This document shows positions 43,615 through 53,046 of a stretch of DNA of 64,000 nt, one piece after another. The stretch covers positions 1 to 64,000 of the forward strand of contig NZ_JACHGF010000015.1 of NCBI RefSeq assembly GCF_014202275.1, written 5' to 3'. The notes under the pieces were generated by a model. It did no database searches and had not been told where the DNA came from. It worked only from the letters and a program-made list of their open reading frames with translations. Origin of the DNA: Rhabdobacter roseus (lineage in GTDB: Bacteria; Bacteroidota; Bacteroidia; Cytophagales; Spirosomataceae). Both the position numbers and the translations under genes were made by a program. Position 1 is the stretch's first letter. Every line of letters begins with the position of its first letter.

Positions 43615-44766
43615 ATGAACTACCTACCTACCCCCGGCTACCAACGTATCAAACAAACGTCCCTGAACTTTGTCAACGCCATGAAGATGGGCGATAAGCC
43701 GGGCATTTACCAAAAAGAAGCGGGTGAAGGAGAAAGCTTTTACGGCTCCTACCACGCGGCACACGTGCTGGATTTATTTGGCGAACTAAGTACCTACCCG
43801 CAAACCTACCGCGAGGAGTGGGCCGAGCAATTCCGGCAGCGCCAGACCGAGCAGGGGTACTTTTCCAAGCACGTCTCCGACCAGAAGCGCATCCGGACCA
43901 TCGAGGAGCTCGAGCCCGTCTGGCACTACACCCGCGGCAATATCTGGGCGCTGCGGGTACTGGGCTGTAAGCCGGAGCGCGAGCTGGCCTTTGTGGAGCC
44001 GCTGCTCGACGCCCGCAAATTGTACCAATGGGTGAAACACTACGACTGGAGCAATGCGTGGGCTGCCGGAAACCAGGTACTGGCGGCGGCGACGGTACTT
44101 TTTGCCCTGCGCGACTGGTACGGTGTCTCGGAGGTAGATAAGGTACTTGAGGAAGGCATGTACCCCGCGCTGGAAGAACTGATGGACGAAAAAACGGGCT
44201 TCTGGGGTACCCAGTACGGCGCCGATCTGCCCAATGGCCTCTTTGGTACCATCCACATTACGCCCATCTACTTTGCGCAGGGCTGGGAGCTGCGCGGTCT
44301 GGAGCGCAACGTGGACTCGACGCTGGCCTGCCAGCTACCCGACGGCTCCTTTTGGCCCGGCGGCTCCGACTGCCCCGACTTCGACGGTGCCTACATGATG
44401 GCCAACCTGGCCGCCCTGACCGACTACCGCCGCGACGACCTGGTGGCCGCCAGCCGCCGATACCTGGAGCACGCCCTGATGCACGAAGATCCCACCGGCA
44501 ATGGTTGGCTCCTCCACCGCCGCGACAGCGTACCCGCCGACTGGGTACCCCGTCCGCACTGGATCTGGCAGGAAGGTGCTACCACCGCCATTGCCGAGCT
44601 CCGCGACGAAGATCCCAACCGCACGCACATCATGCTGGGCTCGTGGTTTTACCCGCTCTCCATCGCCCTGATCAGCCATTTTCTGGGCGATACGGGCTAT
44701 GAAGGGCCGTATCATTTCAATTCCCACTCGTTGCACGTCTGTAACGTCTTCAACGAAGCCGTGTAA
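43615..44766 (+). CDS. Predicted cytosolic (alpha/alpha)-barrel protein of unknown function
   Basis: 383 residues without signal peptide. Repeated helical hairpins (SFYGSYHAAHVLDLFGEL, YDWSNAWAAGNQVLAAATVLFALRDWYG, GTIHITPIYFAQGWELRGLERNVDSTLACQLPDGSFWPGGSDCPDFDGAYMMANLAAL) suggest an alpha/alpha toroid like prenyltransferase/terpene-cyclase-type or GH88-like folds. Conserved-looking acidic and aromatic clusters (PDFDGAYMM, WIWQEGATTAI) could form an active site. It sits 8 bases after one GH-A gene and 24 before its paralogue, so it likely acts on the same sugar inside the cell. No function assigned. Confidence 0.8.
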   Translation: MNYLPTPGYQRIKQTSLNFVNAMKMGDKPGIYQKEAGEGESFYGSYHAAHVLDLFGELSTYPQTYREEWAEQFRQRQTEQGYFSKHVSDQKRIRTIEELEPVWHYTRGNIWALRVLGCKPERELAFVEPLLDARKLYQWVKHYDWSNAWAAGNQVLAAATVLFALRDWYGVSEVDKVLEEGMYPALEELMDEKTGFWGTQYGADLPNGLFGTIHITPIYFAQGWELRGLERNVDSTLACQLPDGSFWPGGSDCPDFDGAYMMANLAALTDYRRDDLVAASRRYLEHALMHEDPTGNGWLLHRRDSVPADWVPRPHWIWQEGATTAIAELRDEDPNRTHIMLGSWFYPLSIALISHFLGDTGYEGPYHFNSHSLHVCNVFNEAV

Positions 44767-44790
44767 GGTACCTGCGTTAATTTTTGGAAA

Positions 44791-46287
44791 ATGGAAAATC
44801 GAAGAACATTTCTCAAGGCCCTGACGGTACTTCCGCTGACGGCTTCGCTTCCCAAAGAACAGCTCCCGCGGGCTAACCCTGCCGGAGGTACTTCGCTGAA
44901 AGTCATTGGGCAGGTACGCTTGAAAAAGCCGACCGAAATCAAGCAATCGCCGTTCGGGATTGGCTGCGAAACGCTGGACCGTGCCCTCTGGGACCCCAAG
45001 GAAGTGTACCCCTGGATGGATAACCTGCCGGTGAAATGGGCCCGGCTGCAAACCGGCTGGACGCGCGTCGAAAGCCAGAAAGGTACCTACGACTGGCAGT
45101 GGCTGGACGAAAGCGTCGACGGGCTGATCGAGCGGGGTTTTCAGCCGTTTTTTAACGTGGGCTACGGCAACACCCACTACACCGAAGGCGACATGGGCTA
45201 CCACCCGCTGGTGAGCGAGGAGGCCATGCAGGCCTGGAAAAAATTTGTGGTAGCCCTGGCAACCCGCTACCGGGGCAAAATCAAGTACTTCGAAATCTGG
45301 AACGAACCCAACCTGGGAGGCTTCTGGAAACCGGGTAAAATCGACCCGAAGAAGTACGTGCAGCTGGTTCGCGAAACGGCCCCGCTCATCCGCCAGCATT
45401 GCCCGGACGCCGTGATCGTCGGTGGGGTAGTTTCGCGCCTGCCTTTCACGTTTATCAAAGCGCTTTTTGAGGAAGGCCTGGGTAAAGAAATTGACATTTT
45501 TTCCTTCCATCCCTACACCACCATCCCCGAAAGCTATACCGAGCGCATCGTGGCCCTGCGGCGACTGGTGCATCAGTACAACCCCGCGATCCAGATCTGG
45601 CAGGGGGAAAACGGCTTTGCTTCCGAGCCTAACTCTACCGGCTTTCCGGGCGAAGGCCCCTGGACCGAAAACATCCAGGCCAAGATCATGCTGCGTCGCC
45701 TGCTGATCGACTGCTCCCTGGATCTACCCATGACACTCTGGTTCCTGATCGTGGACCTGCACGACTACCCCAAAGGCTCCGGCAAGGTCAACTACAAGGG
45801 GATTCTACGCACCAAGCCCGAAATAGCGCCCAAGGTAGCTTTCAAGGCGTTGCAAAATCTGGGTAGCCTGGTGCACGGCGAGGTACGTACCACCAATACC
45901 CTGGTACATGCGTTGGAAGGTACCCAGCCGGTGGGTGAGGCACAGTATAACGAGTTGGGGAACGGACTCAAGCCAAGCCTGACCAATGTGCAAACGACCA
46001 CCCTCTCCACCGCCAGCGGCCCGGTACTGGCGTACTGGTCAACGGAAAAGGCTGCCGACGCGCCTCTGAACCGGCGGGTACATCTCTTCCTGTGGGACTG
46101 GGAGGGAAGCGGTTTTCGGGAGCCGGTGCTGGTTGATCCGCTGACGGGAAGCATCCTTGAACTGCCCGATCACGAGCGCTTCTACGACAACGACAAGTAC
46201 CGCATCAGCCAGGAGGCGCAGCTATTTCGGCAGGTACCCCTGCAAGATTATCCCTTGCTGATCATGGAGAAAAGCCAGGTACTTTGA
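44791..46287 (+). CDS. Clan GH-A glycoside hydrolase (TIM barrel), Tat-exported
   Basis: 498 residues. Signal NRRTFLKALTVLPLTASL fits the Tat consensus. The barrel shows GIGCETLDRALWDP, KWARLQTGWTRVES, KYFEIWNEPNLGGFW (acid/base Glu), DIFSFHPYTTIPE and IWQGENGFASEPNS (nucleophile Glu), followed by a beta-sandwich with VHLFLWDWEGSGFREPVLVDPLTGSILELPD. Related to 42140-43606 but clearly divergent. Likely a beta-glycosidase on a pectic side chain; substrate unknown. Confidence 0.78.
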   Translation: MENRRTFLKALTVLPLTASLPKEQLPRANPAGGTSLKVIGQVRLKKPTEIKQSPFGIGCETLDRALWDPKEVYPWMDNLPVKWARLQTGWTRVESQKGTYDWQWLDESVDGLIERGFQPFFNVGYGNTHYTEGDMGYHPLVSEEAMQAWKKFVVALATRYRGKIKYFEIWNEPNLGGFWKPGKIDPKKYVQLVRETAPLIRQHCPDAVIVGGVVSRLPFTFIKALFEEGLGKEIDIFSFHPYTTIPESYTERIVALRRLVHQYNPAIQIWQGENGFASEPNSTGFPGEGPWTENIQAKIMLRRLLIDCSLDLPMTLWFLIVDLHDYPKGSGKVNYKGILRTKPEIAPKVAFKALQNLGSLVHGEVRTTNTLVHALEGTQPVGEAQYNELGNGLKPSLTNVQTTTLSTASGPVLAYWSTEKAADAPLNRRVHLFLWDWEGSGFREPVLVDPLTGSILELPDHERFYDNDKYRISQEAQLFRQVPLQDYPLLIMEKSQVL

Positions 46288-46367
46288 GAGTAGGGGTACG
46301 TATGACCCCATTGAAAAAATGAATATTCCAACATCAGACGCCCTGAGCGCTGAATGAACTTGAAACG

Positions 46368-47984
46368 ATGAAAAATTGGATCAGCGTACTTATTGCCAGC
46401 CTATGCCTAACGGCAGGTATCTTGGCTCAGCCCGCCAGCGGCGTCTGGGATGTATTTGCCACGGGTGCCAAAGGCGACGGAAAAACGATGGACACCAAAG
46501 CCATCCAGTCAGCTGTTGACCAGTGCCATCAGGCGGGAGGCGGCAAGGTGTACCTGCACAACGGCACGTTTTTGTCGGGTACTATTTACCTGAAAAGCAA
46601 CGTGACGCTCTACGTAGAAGCGGGCGCTACGCTGCTGGGAAGCGGAAATGCCGACCACTACCCCAACACGGCCTCTACCTACCCCACCTACGACGGCGAC
46701 TATACCAGTAAAGCGCTTATCTACGCCGAGGATGCAAAGAACGTTACCATCGACGGCCGCGGTACTATTAACGGAAATGGGCAGGTCATTGACAACCGAA
46801 AGCTTACGGATGCGTATCAGTACCCTTCCTTCCAGTACCGGCCCCGGATCATTCATTTGAGAGGGTGCGAAAATGTTCATATCAAAAACATTACGCTCAC
46901 CAATTCGGCGTCCTGGGTACAAACCTACCAGCAATGCAAAAACATGGTGATCGACGGCATCACGGTGGACAGTCGGGAGAACAAGGACGTAGAGCAAACC
47001 AATCGAGAACATGCGGTAAAGCATCGCAATACGGATGGGCTGGATATTGTGGATTGTGAGCTGGTTCGGATTTCCAATTGCTACATCAACTCCGGCGACG
47101 ACGGTATTTGCCTCAAAAGTTTTTCACCCGATAAGGCTTGCCGGGATATTACCATTACCAACTGTGTGGTGAGCTCAGCGGCCAACGCTATAAAAATCGG
47201 AACCGAAACAGCCGGTCGTTTTGAGGACATCACCGTGCAGAATTGTGTGGTATACGATACCTGGGGAGAGGGGATTGCTATCATGACGGCCGATGGTGCC
47301 AGCATCCAGAGGGTACATATTTCCAACATCTCTTTGCGCAATATTAAGCGCCAGGCTATTTTCATCCGGTTGAGCCGGAGGAATAAAAAGTTTGGTACGC
47401 ATACCACCACCAATTCACCGGTTTTAAAAGACATCACCATTCAAAATATCAAGGGGTACCGGCTGTCGCCGTTGGGCTGCTCCATCACCAGCCTGGCGGA
47501 TTACCCCCTGGAAAACATCGTGTTGCGTAATCTGGATCTTGAGTTTGAAGGAGGCGTAACGGACCTGGACCCGAGCCAGGAAGTACCCGACAAACCCGAC
47601 GCCTATCCGGTAGGGGGGATGTTTGGAAAGTACCTGCCCGCCTACGGCTTTTTTGTTCGGCACGTCAAAAACCTCACGCTGGATCAGGTACAGCTGCGCT
47701 TTGTGAAGGACGACCACCGACCCGCCCTGGTGTGTGACGACGTGACCGAGCTGGAAATTAGCGGTTTCAAAGCACAAAGTGCCTCCGGTGGAACTTCACT
47801 AATCCGCTTGGCCGACTGCCATCAAACTACCATCTCCGGTGTCAGGCACGCGGGAATCCCATTTCTAGCGCTATCGGGGGCGCAGGCCGGAGAGGTACTA
47901 TTGCGCCATACCCGGCTCAATGAAACTGCCCAAAAGTACCTGCTGGAAAGTCCTGCGCACACAAAGCTGATCCTAGAGCAATAA
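46368..47984 (+). CDS. GH28-family glycoside hydrolase (divergent)
   Basis: 538 residues with signal peptide to ..GILAQ. Beta-helix beginning VWDVFATGAKGDGKTMDTKAIQSAVDQCHQAGGGKVYLHNGTFLSGTIYLKS. GH28 motifs NTDGLDIVDCE and SGDDGICLKSF carry the catalytic Asp residues, but the GHG His motif is replaced by NAIKIGTETAG. Tandem paralogue of 48001-49671; the first 170 bases of the mature region are almost identical. Confidence 0.88.
   Translation: MKNWISVLIASLCLTAGILAQPASGVWDVFATGAKGDGKTMDTKAIQSAVDQCHQAGGGKVYLHNGTFLSGTIYLKSNVTLYVEAGATLLGSGNADHYPNTASTYPTYDGDYTSKALIYAEDAKNVTIDGRGTINGNGQVIDNRKLTDAYQYPSFQYRPRIIHLRGCENVHIKNITLTNSASWVQTYQQCKNMVIDGITVDSRENKDVEQTNREHAVKHRNTDGLDIVDCELVRISNCYINSGDDGICLKSFSPDKACRDITITNCVVSSAANAIKIGTETAGRFEDITVQNCVVYDTWGEGIAIMTADGASIQRVHISNISLRNIKRQAIFIRLSRRNKKFGTHTTTNSPVLKDITIQNIKGYRLSPLGCSITSLADYPLENIVLRNLDLEFEGGVTDLDPSQEVPDKPDAYPVGGMFGKYLPAYGFFVRHVKNLTLDQVQLRFVKDDHRPALVCDDVTELEISGFKAQSASGGTSLIRLADCHQTTISGVRHAGIPFLALSGAQAGEVLLRHTRLNETAQKYLLESPAHTKLILEQ
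46480..46650 (+). repeat. Near-identical tract shared with 48113-48284
   Basis: The two tandem GH28 genes match almost base for base here, including third positions, while both flanks diverge. Looks like gene conversion or a young tandem duplication. Confidence 0.7.
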
Positions 47985-48000
47985 GTACCAACCGAAGCCA

Positions 48001-49671
48001 ATGACGATGTACAAGTACCTATTCCTTTTTTTTCTGATGTTGTCCGGAGTAGTCGCCAGGGCGCAACATACTACCGGCGTCTGGGACGTATACCAACTAG
48101 GCGCCAAGGGCGACGGAAAAACGATGGACACCCAAGCCATCCAGTCGGCTATAGACCAGTGCCACCAGGCCGGAGGCGGCAAGGTGTACCTGCACAACGG
48201 CACGTTTCTGTCGGGTACTATTTACCTGAAAAGCAACGTGACGCTCTACGTGGAGGCGGGCGCTACGCTGCTGGGAAGCGCCAACGTGGACGATTACCCG
48301 ATCATTCCCTCCAAGTACCCCTCGTATACCGGTGAGCTGGTTACCAACAAGATGCTGATCTACGCCGAAGACGCCCGCGCCATTTCCATCCAGGGCCGAG
48401 GTACCATCGACGGCCGGGGCGACGATTTCGACGGGCCCTACCTCTCGCCGTCGTTCAGCGGGCGGCCGCGGATTATTCATTTCCGAAACTGCGAAAACGT
48501 ACAGGTACGTGACGTGACGCTGTACAACTCGGGCTCGTGGGTACAGTCCTACCAATCCTGCAAAAACATGCTCATCGACGGGATTACGGTCGACAGTCGG
48601 GAAAACAAGGACATCGAAAAACCCCGTTACGCCACGGTTCGTGGCCGCAATACTGACGGCCTGGATCTGGTGGATTGCGAGCGCGTCCGGATCTCCAATT
48701 GCTTCATCAACAGCGGCGACGACGCCATTTGCCTCAAAAGTTTTTCGCCCGGGGAAGCCTGCCGGGACATTACCATTACCAATTGCATCGTGAGTTCCAA
48801 CGCGTCGGGCATCAAGATAGGTACCGAGACGAGCGGCGCTTTTGAGGATATTACCATTCAAAACTGCGTCGTGTACGACACCCGCGTGGATGCCATCAGC
48901 ATCATGACCGTGGATGGCGCGCGGGTGGAGCGCATCAACGTGTCGAATATTACGGTCCGGAATATCAAAGGGGCAGCTATTTTTATTCGGTTGGGCGCCC
49001 GCAACCGGCCCTACCGGAAAGACGCAAAAATCAATGCTCCGATCCTCCGAGATGTACGCGTGGACAACGTGCAAGGTACCCGGATCGGGGGCTTTGGCTG
49101 CTCCGTTACGGGCCTGCCGGGCATGAAGGTAGAAAACGTGGTACTTAGTCGGATCAATCTGGAATTTACCGGCGGAAACTTCCCACTTGATGTCGACAAA
49201 AGTACCGTAGCAAGTACCTCAGCACCGCTGACCCAGGCGGCTATTTTGCAAGAAATAAACCGCGAAGTACCCGAGAACGTCAAGGCCTACCCGCGCGGCG
49301 AAATGTTTGGTCGCTTGCCGGCCTACGGCTTCTACATCCGGCATGTCAAAAACATCACGTTAGATCAGGTACAGCTACGCTTTGCCCAAGACGATCACCG
49401 ACCGGCGCTAATCTGTGACGATGTCGAAGGTCTGGAGCTAAGTGGTCTCCAAGCGCAAGGTACCTCCGCCACGCCCGCCCTGCTGCGCCTCGTAAATGTG
49501 CAGAATGCGGTGATTTCCGGCAGCCGCCCGATCTTCGAAGTGCCTCTTTTCCTGTCGGTGCAGGGAAAGGAATCGAAGGGGATTGTTTTGCAGAATAATG
49601 TTTTGAAAAACGCGAAGCAAAAGGTTGTGGCTGAGAAAGGTGCTCAGAAATCGGTTGTGGTGGAGCTATAA
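48001..49671 (+). CDS. GH28-family glycoside hydrolase (divergent)
   Basis: 556 residues; ATG at 48001 or 48007. Signal peptide to ..VVARAQ. Motifs NTDGLDLVDCERV, SGDDAICLKSF and SGIKIGTETSG (no GHG). Extra loop with PLDVDKSTVASTSAPLTQAAIL relative to its neighbour. Sixteen bases after the previous GH28 gene; last of the plus-strand enzyme block before an AT-rich promoter region. Confidence 0.88.
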   Translation: MTMYKYLFLFFLMLSGVVARAQHTTGVWDVYQLGAKGDGKTMDTQAIQSAIDQCHQAGGGKVYLHNGTFLSGTIYLKSNVTLYVEAGATLLGSANVDDYPIIPSKYPSYTGELVTNKMLIYAEDARAISIQGRGTIDGRGDDFDGPYLSPSFSGRPRIIHFRNCENVQVRDVTLYNSGSWVQSYQSCKNMLIDGITVDSRENKDIEKPRYATVRGRNTDGLDLVDCERVRISNCFINSGDDAICLKSFSPGEACRDITITNCIVSSNASGIKIGTETSGAFEDITIQNCVVYDTRVDAISIMTVDGARVERINVSNITVRNIKGAAIFIRLGARNRPYRKDAKINAPILRDVRVDNVQGTRIGGFGCSVTGLPGMKVENVVLSRINLEFTGGNFPLDVDKSTVASTSAPLTQAAILQEINREVPENVKAYPRGEMFGRLPAYGFYIRHVKNITLDQVQLRFAQDDHRPALICDDVEGLELSGLQAQGTSATPALLRLVNVQNAVISGSRPIFEVPLFLSVQGKESKGIVLQNNVLKNAKQKVVAEKGAQKSVVVEL

Positions 49672-49726
49672 ATGACAAGACTACTCTGCGTCATTTAAAT
49701 ACCTCAAATAAAAATCAACGCAGGAG

Positions 49727-49757
49727 TTTTTCTTCCAACAGATATTTTATATTATTG
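49727..49757 (+). promoter_or_regulatory. Promoter-like element shared with susC of the pectin locus
   Basis: TATATTATTG followed by TGAAATTAT, as found upstream of ATG 29976. The -7 box TATTATTG is at 49750-49757 and a T-run at 49727-49730 occupies the -33 position. Shared text in two AT-rich spacers suggests a common promoter/operator starting a second transcript. Confidence 0.45.
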
Positions 49758-49802
49758 CATAATGAAATTATTATTTATCTATAATAAATTAAAATAAATA
49801 AG

Positions 49803-50534
49803 ATGCGTGGTAGTAACCGAAGGTACTTGTCGAGAGTGAAAGCCCATCTGGGGGTTGGATTGGTGCTAGCGATTGGGTTGGTGGCCTGGCAAAAACCCGT
49901 ACCGAGCTTATTTTTGATTGGCGACAGCATCTCCATCCAGTACGGGCCGTACCTGGAAAAGTACCTGGAAGGCATCGTGACCTTCAGCCGCAAACAGGAC
50001 GACGGCCAGGCCGAGAAAAACCTGGACGTACCCGTGGGGGCCAACGGCGGCGACTCGCGCATGGTACTTTCTTACCTACGCACCAAGCTCAAAGACCAGG
50101 CTTTCCGGCCCGACTACTTGCTGCTCAACTGCGGCCTGCACGACATCAAGCACAACCAGCCCGAAGGGACCATTCAGGTGAGTGAAAAGGAGTACCGCGA
50201 GAACCTCACGGCCATAGCACAGCTGCTGCGCCAGCGCAACATCGAGCTCATCTGGGTGCGAACTACCCCCGTGGTGGACACCATTCATAATCCGCGCTCG
50301 AAAGCCTTCAAACGCTACGACGCTGACTTGCAGAAGTACAACCAGATCGCCGACCAGGTCATGGCGGCCCAGCAGGTAGCGAGCATCGACCTCTACCAGT
50401 TCACCCAGCAGCTGGGTATCGAGCAGTTTACGGACCATGTGCACTACAAAGAGCCCGCGCGGGCTTTGCAGGCTGCTTACCTGGCGGGGTACTTGCAAGC
50501 TCATGTGCACAAAAAAAGAGTTGTTAGTAAGTAA
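49803..50534 (+). CDS. SGNH/GDSL-family esterase
   Basis: 243 residues. Hydrophobic N-terminus (HLGVGLVLAIGLVAW), block I Ser in FLIGDSISIQYGPYLEKYL, block II Gly in GANGGDSRMV, block III Asn in LLNCGLHDIKHN and block V Asp/His in FTDHVHYKEPA. Such enzymes in pectin loci remove acetyl groups. Probably membrane-anchored or periplasmic. Confidence 0.88.
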   Translation: MRGSNRRYLSRVKAHLGVGLVLAIGLVAWQKPVPSLFLIGDSISIQYGPYLEKYLEGIVTFSRKQDDGQAEKNLDVPVGANGGDSRMVLSYLRTKLKDQAFRPDYLLLNCGLHDIKHNQPEGTIQVSEKEYRENLTAIAQLLRQRNIELIWVRTTPVVDTIHNPRSKAFKRYDADLQKYNQIADQVMAAQQVASIDLYQFTQQLGIEQFTDHVHYKEPARALQAAYLAGYLQAHVHKKRVVSK

Positions 50535-50564
50535 TTGACTTTCAGGAGCTAAAAAAATAAATGT

Positions 50565-52295
50565 ATGACTTCGCTCGTAACGCTCGATTATGTGTCCATT
50601 GTGCTGTACCTGGTACTGATGGCGGGGATCGGCTTGTTTTTTAAATGGTACGTGAAGGATATTAACGCGTACACCAAAGGCTCCGGAGCCCTGCCGTGGG
50701 TGGCGGCGGGTATTAGCAATTTTATGGCACTGTTTAGTACCTTCATCTTTGTGGCTTACGCGGGTATTTCCTACGAATACGGCCTGGTATCGGTAACGGT
50801 CCTCACCAGCACCGTGCCGGCTTGTGTGATTGCGGCGGCGGTTTTTGCCAAGAAGTGGCGGCGGTCCAACGTCTCGACGCCCGTGGAGTACCTCGAAACG
50901 CGTTTCAATTCGTCCTTGCGCCAAACCGTCGGGTGGGTAGGTATCCTGATGCGTATTTTGGACAATACGGTACGGCTGTACGCGATCGGCATTTTCCTAA
51001 CGGCCGTTACGCCCCTATCGCTCCCGATGTCAATGATACTTTCCTCCATCATCGTGATTGCATTCACGCTCTACGGCGGCTTGTGGGCCGTGTCGATCAT
51101 GGGTACCGTGCAGTTCATCATTCTGCTTTTTACCTCCATCATCCTATTTTGGCTTTCCCTCGACCAGGTTGGCGGTTTTTCGGCTATTGCTGAGAAAATA
51201 CCCGACCACCTGCGCTGGTTCAACGGACCCAAGGGGCAGTTTTTCTGGCTGGGCGTATACTACCTGATGGTCATCATCAAGTACAACGAGAATTGGACTT
51301 TCATCCAGCGCTTCTACTCGGTGCGGGACGAAAAAGAAGCGCAAAAAGTAGGGTACCTCAGCGCCGCTCTGTTCCTGGTCACTCCCATTATTTTCCTGGT
51401 GCCCCCGATCGTCAGCCGGATTCTGATGCCCGAACTACCCGACAAAGAAATGGCGTACGTCGCCATCTCGAGCCTGCTGCTCCCGCCCGGACTCATGGGC
51501 GTGATGATCGCCTCCATGTTTGCGGCCACCATGTCGTCCCTCAACTCGGAATATAACGTCATCGCCAGCGTACTGTCAAAGGATGTCTACCAGCGGCTGA
51601 TCAACAAGAAAGCAACCGACAAGCAGTTATTTCTCGTCGCCAAAATCGCTTCCGTGCTGGTGGGTCTGTTGGTCATGCTGGGGGCCTTGTTTATTCAGGA
51701 CTTTGGCGGCGCTTTTGAAGCCAACAAGCTGTTTACGGGCATATTGGCCATCCCGATCGGGATTCCGCTGGTGCTGGGTATCGTGAACCGGAAAGCGACG
51801 CCGCGCGGAGCCATGCTTACAGTAGTAGTCGGTTCGATTACGGGCGTCGTACTCAATGCGTTACCCCAGTATTTTTCCTGGGAAATGGCCACGACCCTCG
51901 AAGTCATTGTTTGTCTGGTCATTTTCTACGCTTCGGGCTTGCAGCGGCCGGGCCATGCGGCCTACCTCGAACGGGTACGCGAATTTTTCAAAAAGCTGGA
52001 TACGCCCATCGTGGACAAACCCTCGGTAGACCGGAACTTCGAGAAAGCCTTGAAGTACCTCTATGCCATCTCACTTTTATTCTCTTCGGTACTATTCATC
52101 GGCATGGGCTTGCCCTACCGCAATCAGCTCAGTGGCGGCCTGTCCATTGCCTCGGGTATGGTTTGTTTATTTATCGGCCTGGTAGTTTGGTGGGCCATGA
52201 AGAACACCGTTATGCCTCCGCCGGACACTATGCTGCCCAAAGAAGGAGAATCGCGCCCCGTGAAGGTACCTGACGAGACAAATATTAAAATGTAA
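50565..52295 (+). CDS. Sodium:solute symporter family transporter
   Basis: 576 residues with about 14 hydrophobic segments. SSS features: LPWVAAGISNFMALFSTFIFVAYAGISYEYG, STPVEYLETRFN, RLYAIGIFLTAVTPL, FIQRFYSVRDEKEA and MIASMFAATMSSLNSEYNVIASVLSKDVYQR. It imports a sugar or sugar acid with Na+, most likely a product of the surrounding pectin enzymes. Confidence 0.93.
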   Translation: MTSLVTLDYVSIVLYLVLMAGIGLFFKWYVKDINAYTKGSGALPWVAAGISNFMALFSTFIFVAYAGISYEYGLVSVTVLTSTVPACVIAAAVFAKKWRRSNVSTPVEYLETRFNSSLRQTVGWVGILMRILDNTVRLYAIGIFLTAVTPLSLPMSMILSSIIVIAFTLYGGLWAVSIMGTVQFIILLFTSIILFWLSLDQVGGFSAIAEKIPDHLRWFNGPKGQFFWLGVYYLMVIIKYNENWTFIQRFYSVRDEKEAQKVGYLSAALFLVTPIIFLVPPIVSRILMPELPDKEMAYVAISSLLLPPGLMGVMIASMFAATMSSLNSEYNVIASVLSKDVYQRLINKKATDKQLFLVAKIASVLVGLLVMLGALFIQDFGGAFEANKLFTGILAIPIGIPLVLGIVNRKATPRGAMLTVVVGSITGVVLNALPQYFSWEMATTLEVIVCLVIFYASGLQRPGHAAYLERVREFFKKLDTPIVDKPSVDRNFEKALKYLYAISLLFSSVLFIGMGLPYRNQLSGGLSIASGMVCLFIGLVVWWAMKNTVMPPPDTMLPKEGESRPVKVPDETNIKM

Positions 52296-52303
52296 ATTCC
52301 AAC

Positions 52304-53005
52304 ATGAATAACCTCAACAACAAAACTGTATTCATCACCGGTGCCTCCAAAGGAATCGGAAAAGCGACGGCCCTGCAACTGCTCGAGCTAGGCGCCAAGG
52401 TGTTCGACTTTAGCCGTACCAACCAACTCGCCGAGGAAGTACCTCACGAAAACCTTCGCTCGTTTCGGGGCGACGTGAGCGTGGAGGCCGACGTAGCCGC
52501 GGGCTTTGCGGCCTGCGTGGAGGCCTTCGGAACGGTGGATGTACTGCTCAACAACGCCGGGCTGGGCTTCCTGACCACCGATCTTTCCGAAACGGATTTG
52601 GATACCTACGAGCAAATGGTGAACGTGAACATGCGCGGCGTGTTTCTGTGCAACCGCGAAGCGCTTAAGATCATGAAACCCAGGCAAGAGGGCCACATCG
52701 TGACGGTGATCTCGATGGGCGGGCAACGCACCAACGCCAACGCCCCCGTGTACTGCGCGTCCAAATTTGGCGCGCGCGGGCTCAGCAGCGGCCTGGCCGA
52801 CCAGGCCATCAAGCTGGGTATTAAGGTGACGGACGTAAACCCCGGCCCCACCGACAGCGACTACTGGGGCGACCGCCCCGTTCCCCGCCAAAAATTCCTG
52901 AAAGTAGACGATGTGGCGCGGGTCATTGTGTTTGTGCTCAACCAGCCCGCCGAGGTACTTATTCGGGAAATCAATTTTGACAACATGAAATTTTTAGCGG
53001 GCTAG
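52304..53005 (+). CDS. Short-chain dehydrogenase/reductase
   Basis: 233 residues. NAD(P) motif ITGASKGIGKATALQLLELGAKVFDFSR, NNAGLGFLTTDL, catalytic Ser in VISMGGQRTNANAPVYCASKFG with Tyr-x3-Lys. Substrate unknown; next to a symporter and RraA-like gene it probably oxidises or reduces a sugar acid. Confidence 0.88.
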   Translation: MNNLNNKTVFITGASKGIGKATALQLLELGAKVFDFSRTNQLAEEVPHENLRSFRGDVSVEADVAAGFAACVEAFGTVDVLLNNAGLGFLTTDLSETDLDTYEQMVNVNMRGVFLCNREALKIMKPRQEGHIVTVISMGGQRTNANAPVYCASKFGARGLSSGLADQAIKLGIKVTDVNPGPTDSDYWGDRPVPRQKFLKVDDVARVIVFVLNQPAEVLIREINFDNMKFLAG

Positions 53006-53046
53006 CCCCAGGCTACCAGGAGCCGCTGGATCAACCACGCAATACA

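Noticed and set aside
44335-45573. 412-codon minus-strand frame
   Set aside because: Antisense to the alpha-barrel and GH-A genes; no domain.
46288-46320. Small GGGGT..ACCCC inverted repeat after 46287 as a terminator
   Set aside because: Only a 5-base stem and no T-run, and the next gene continues in the same operon direction.
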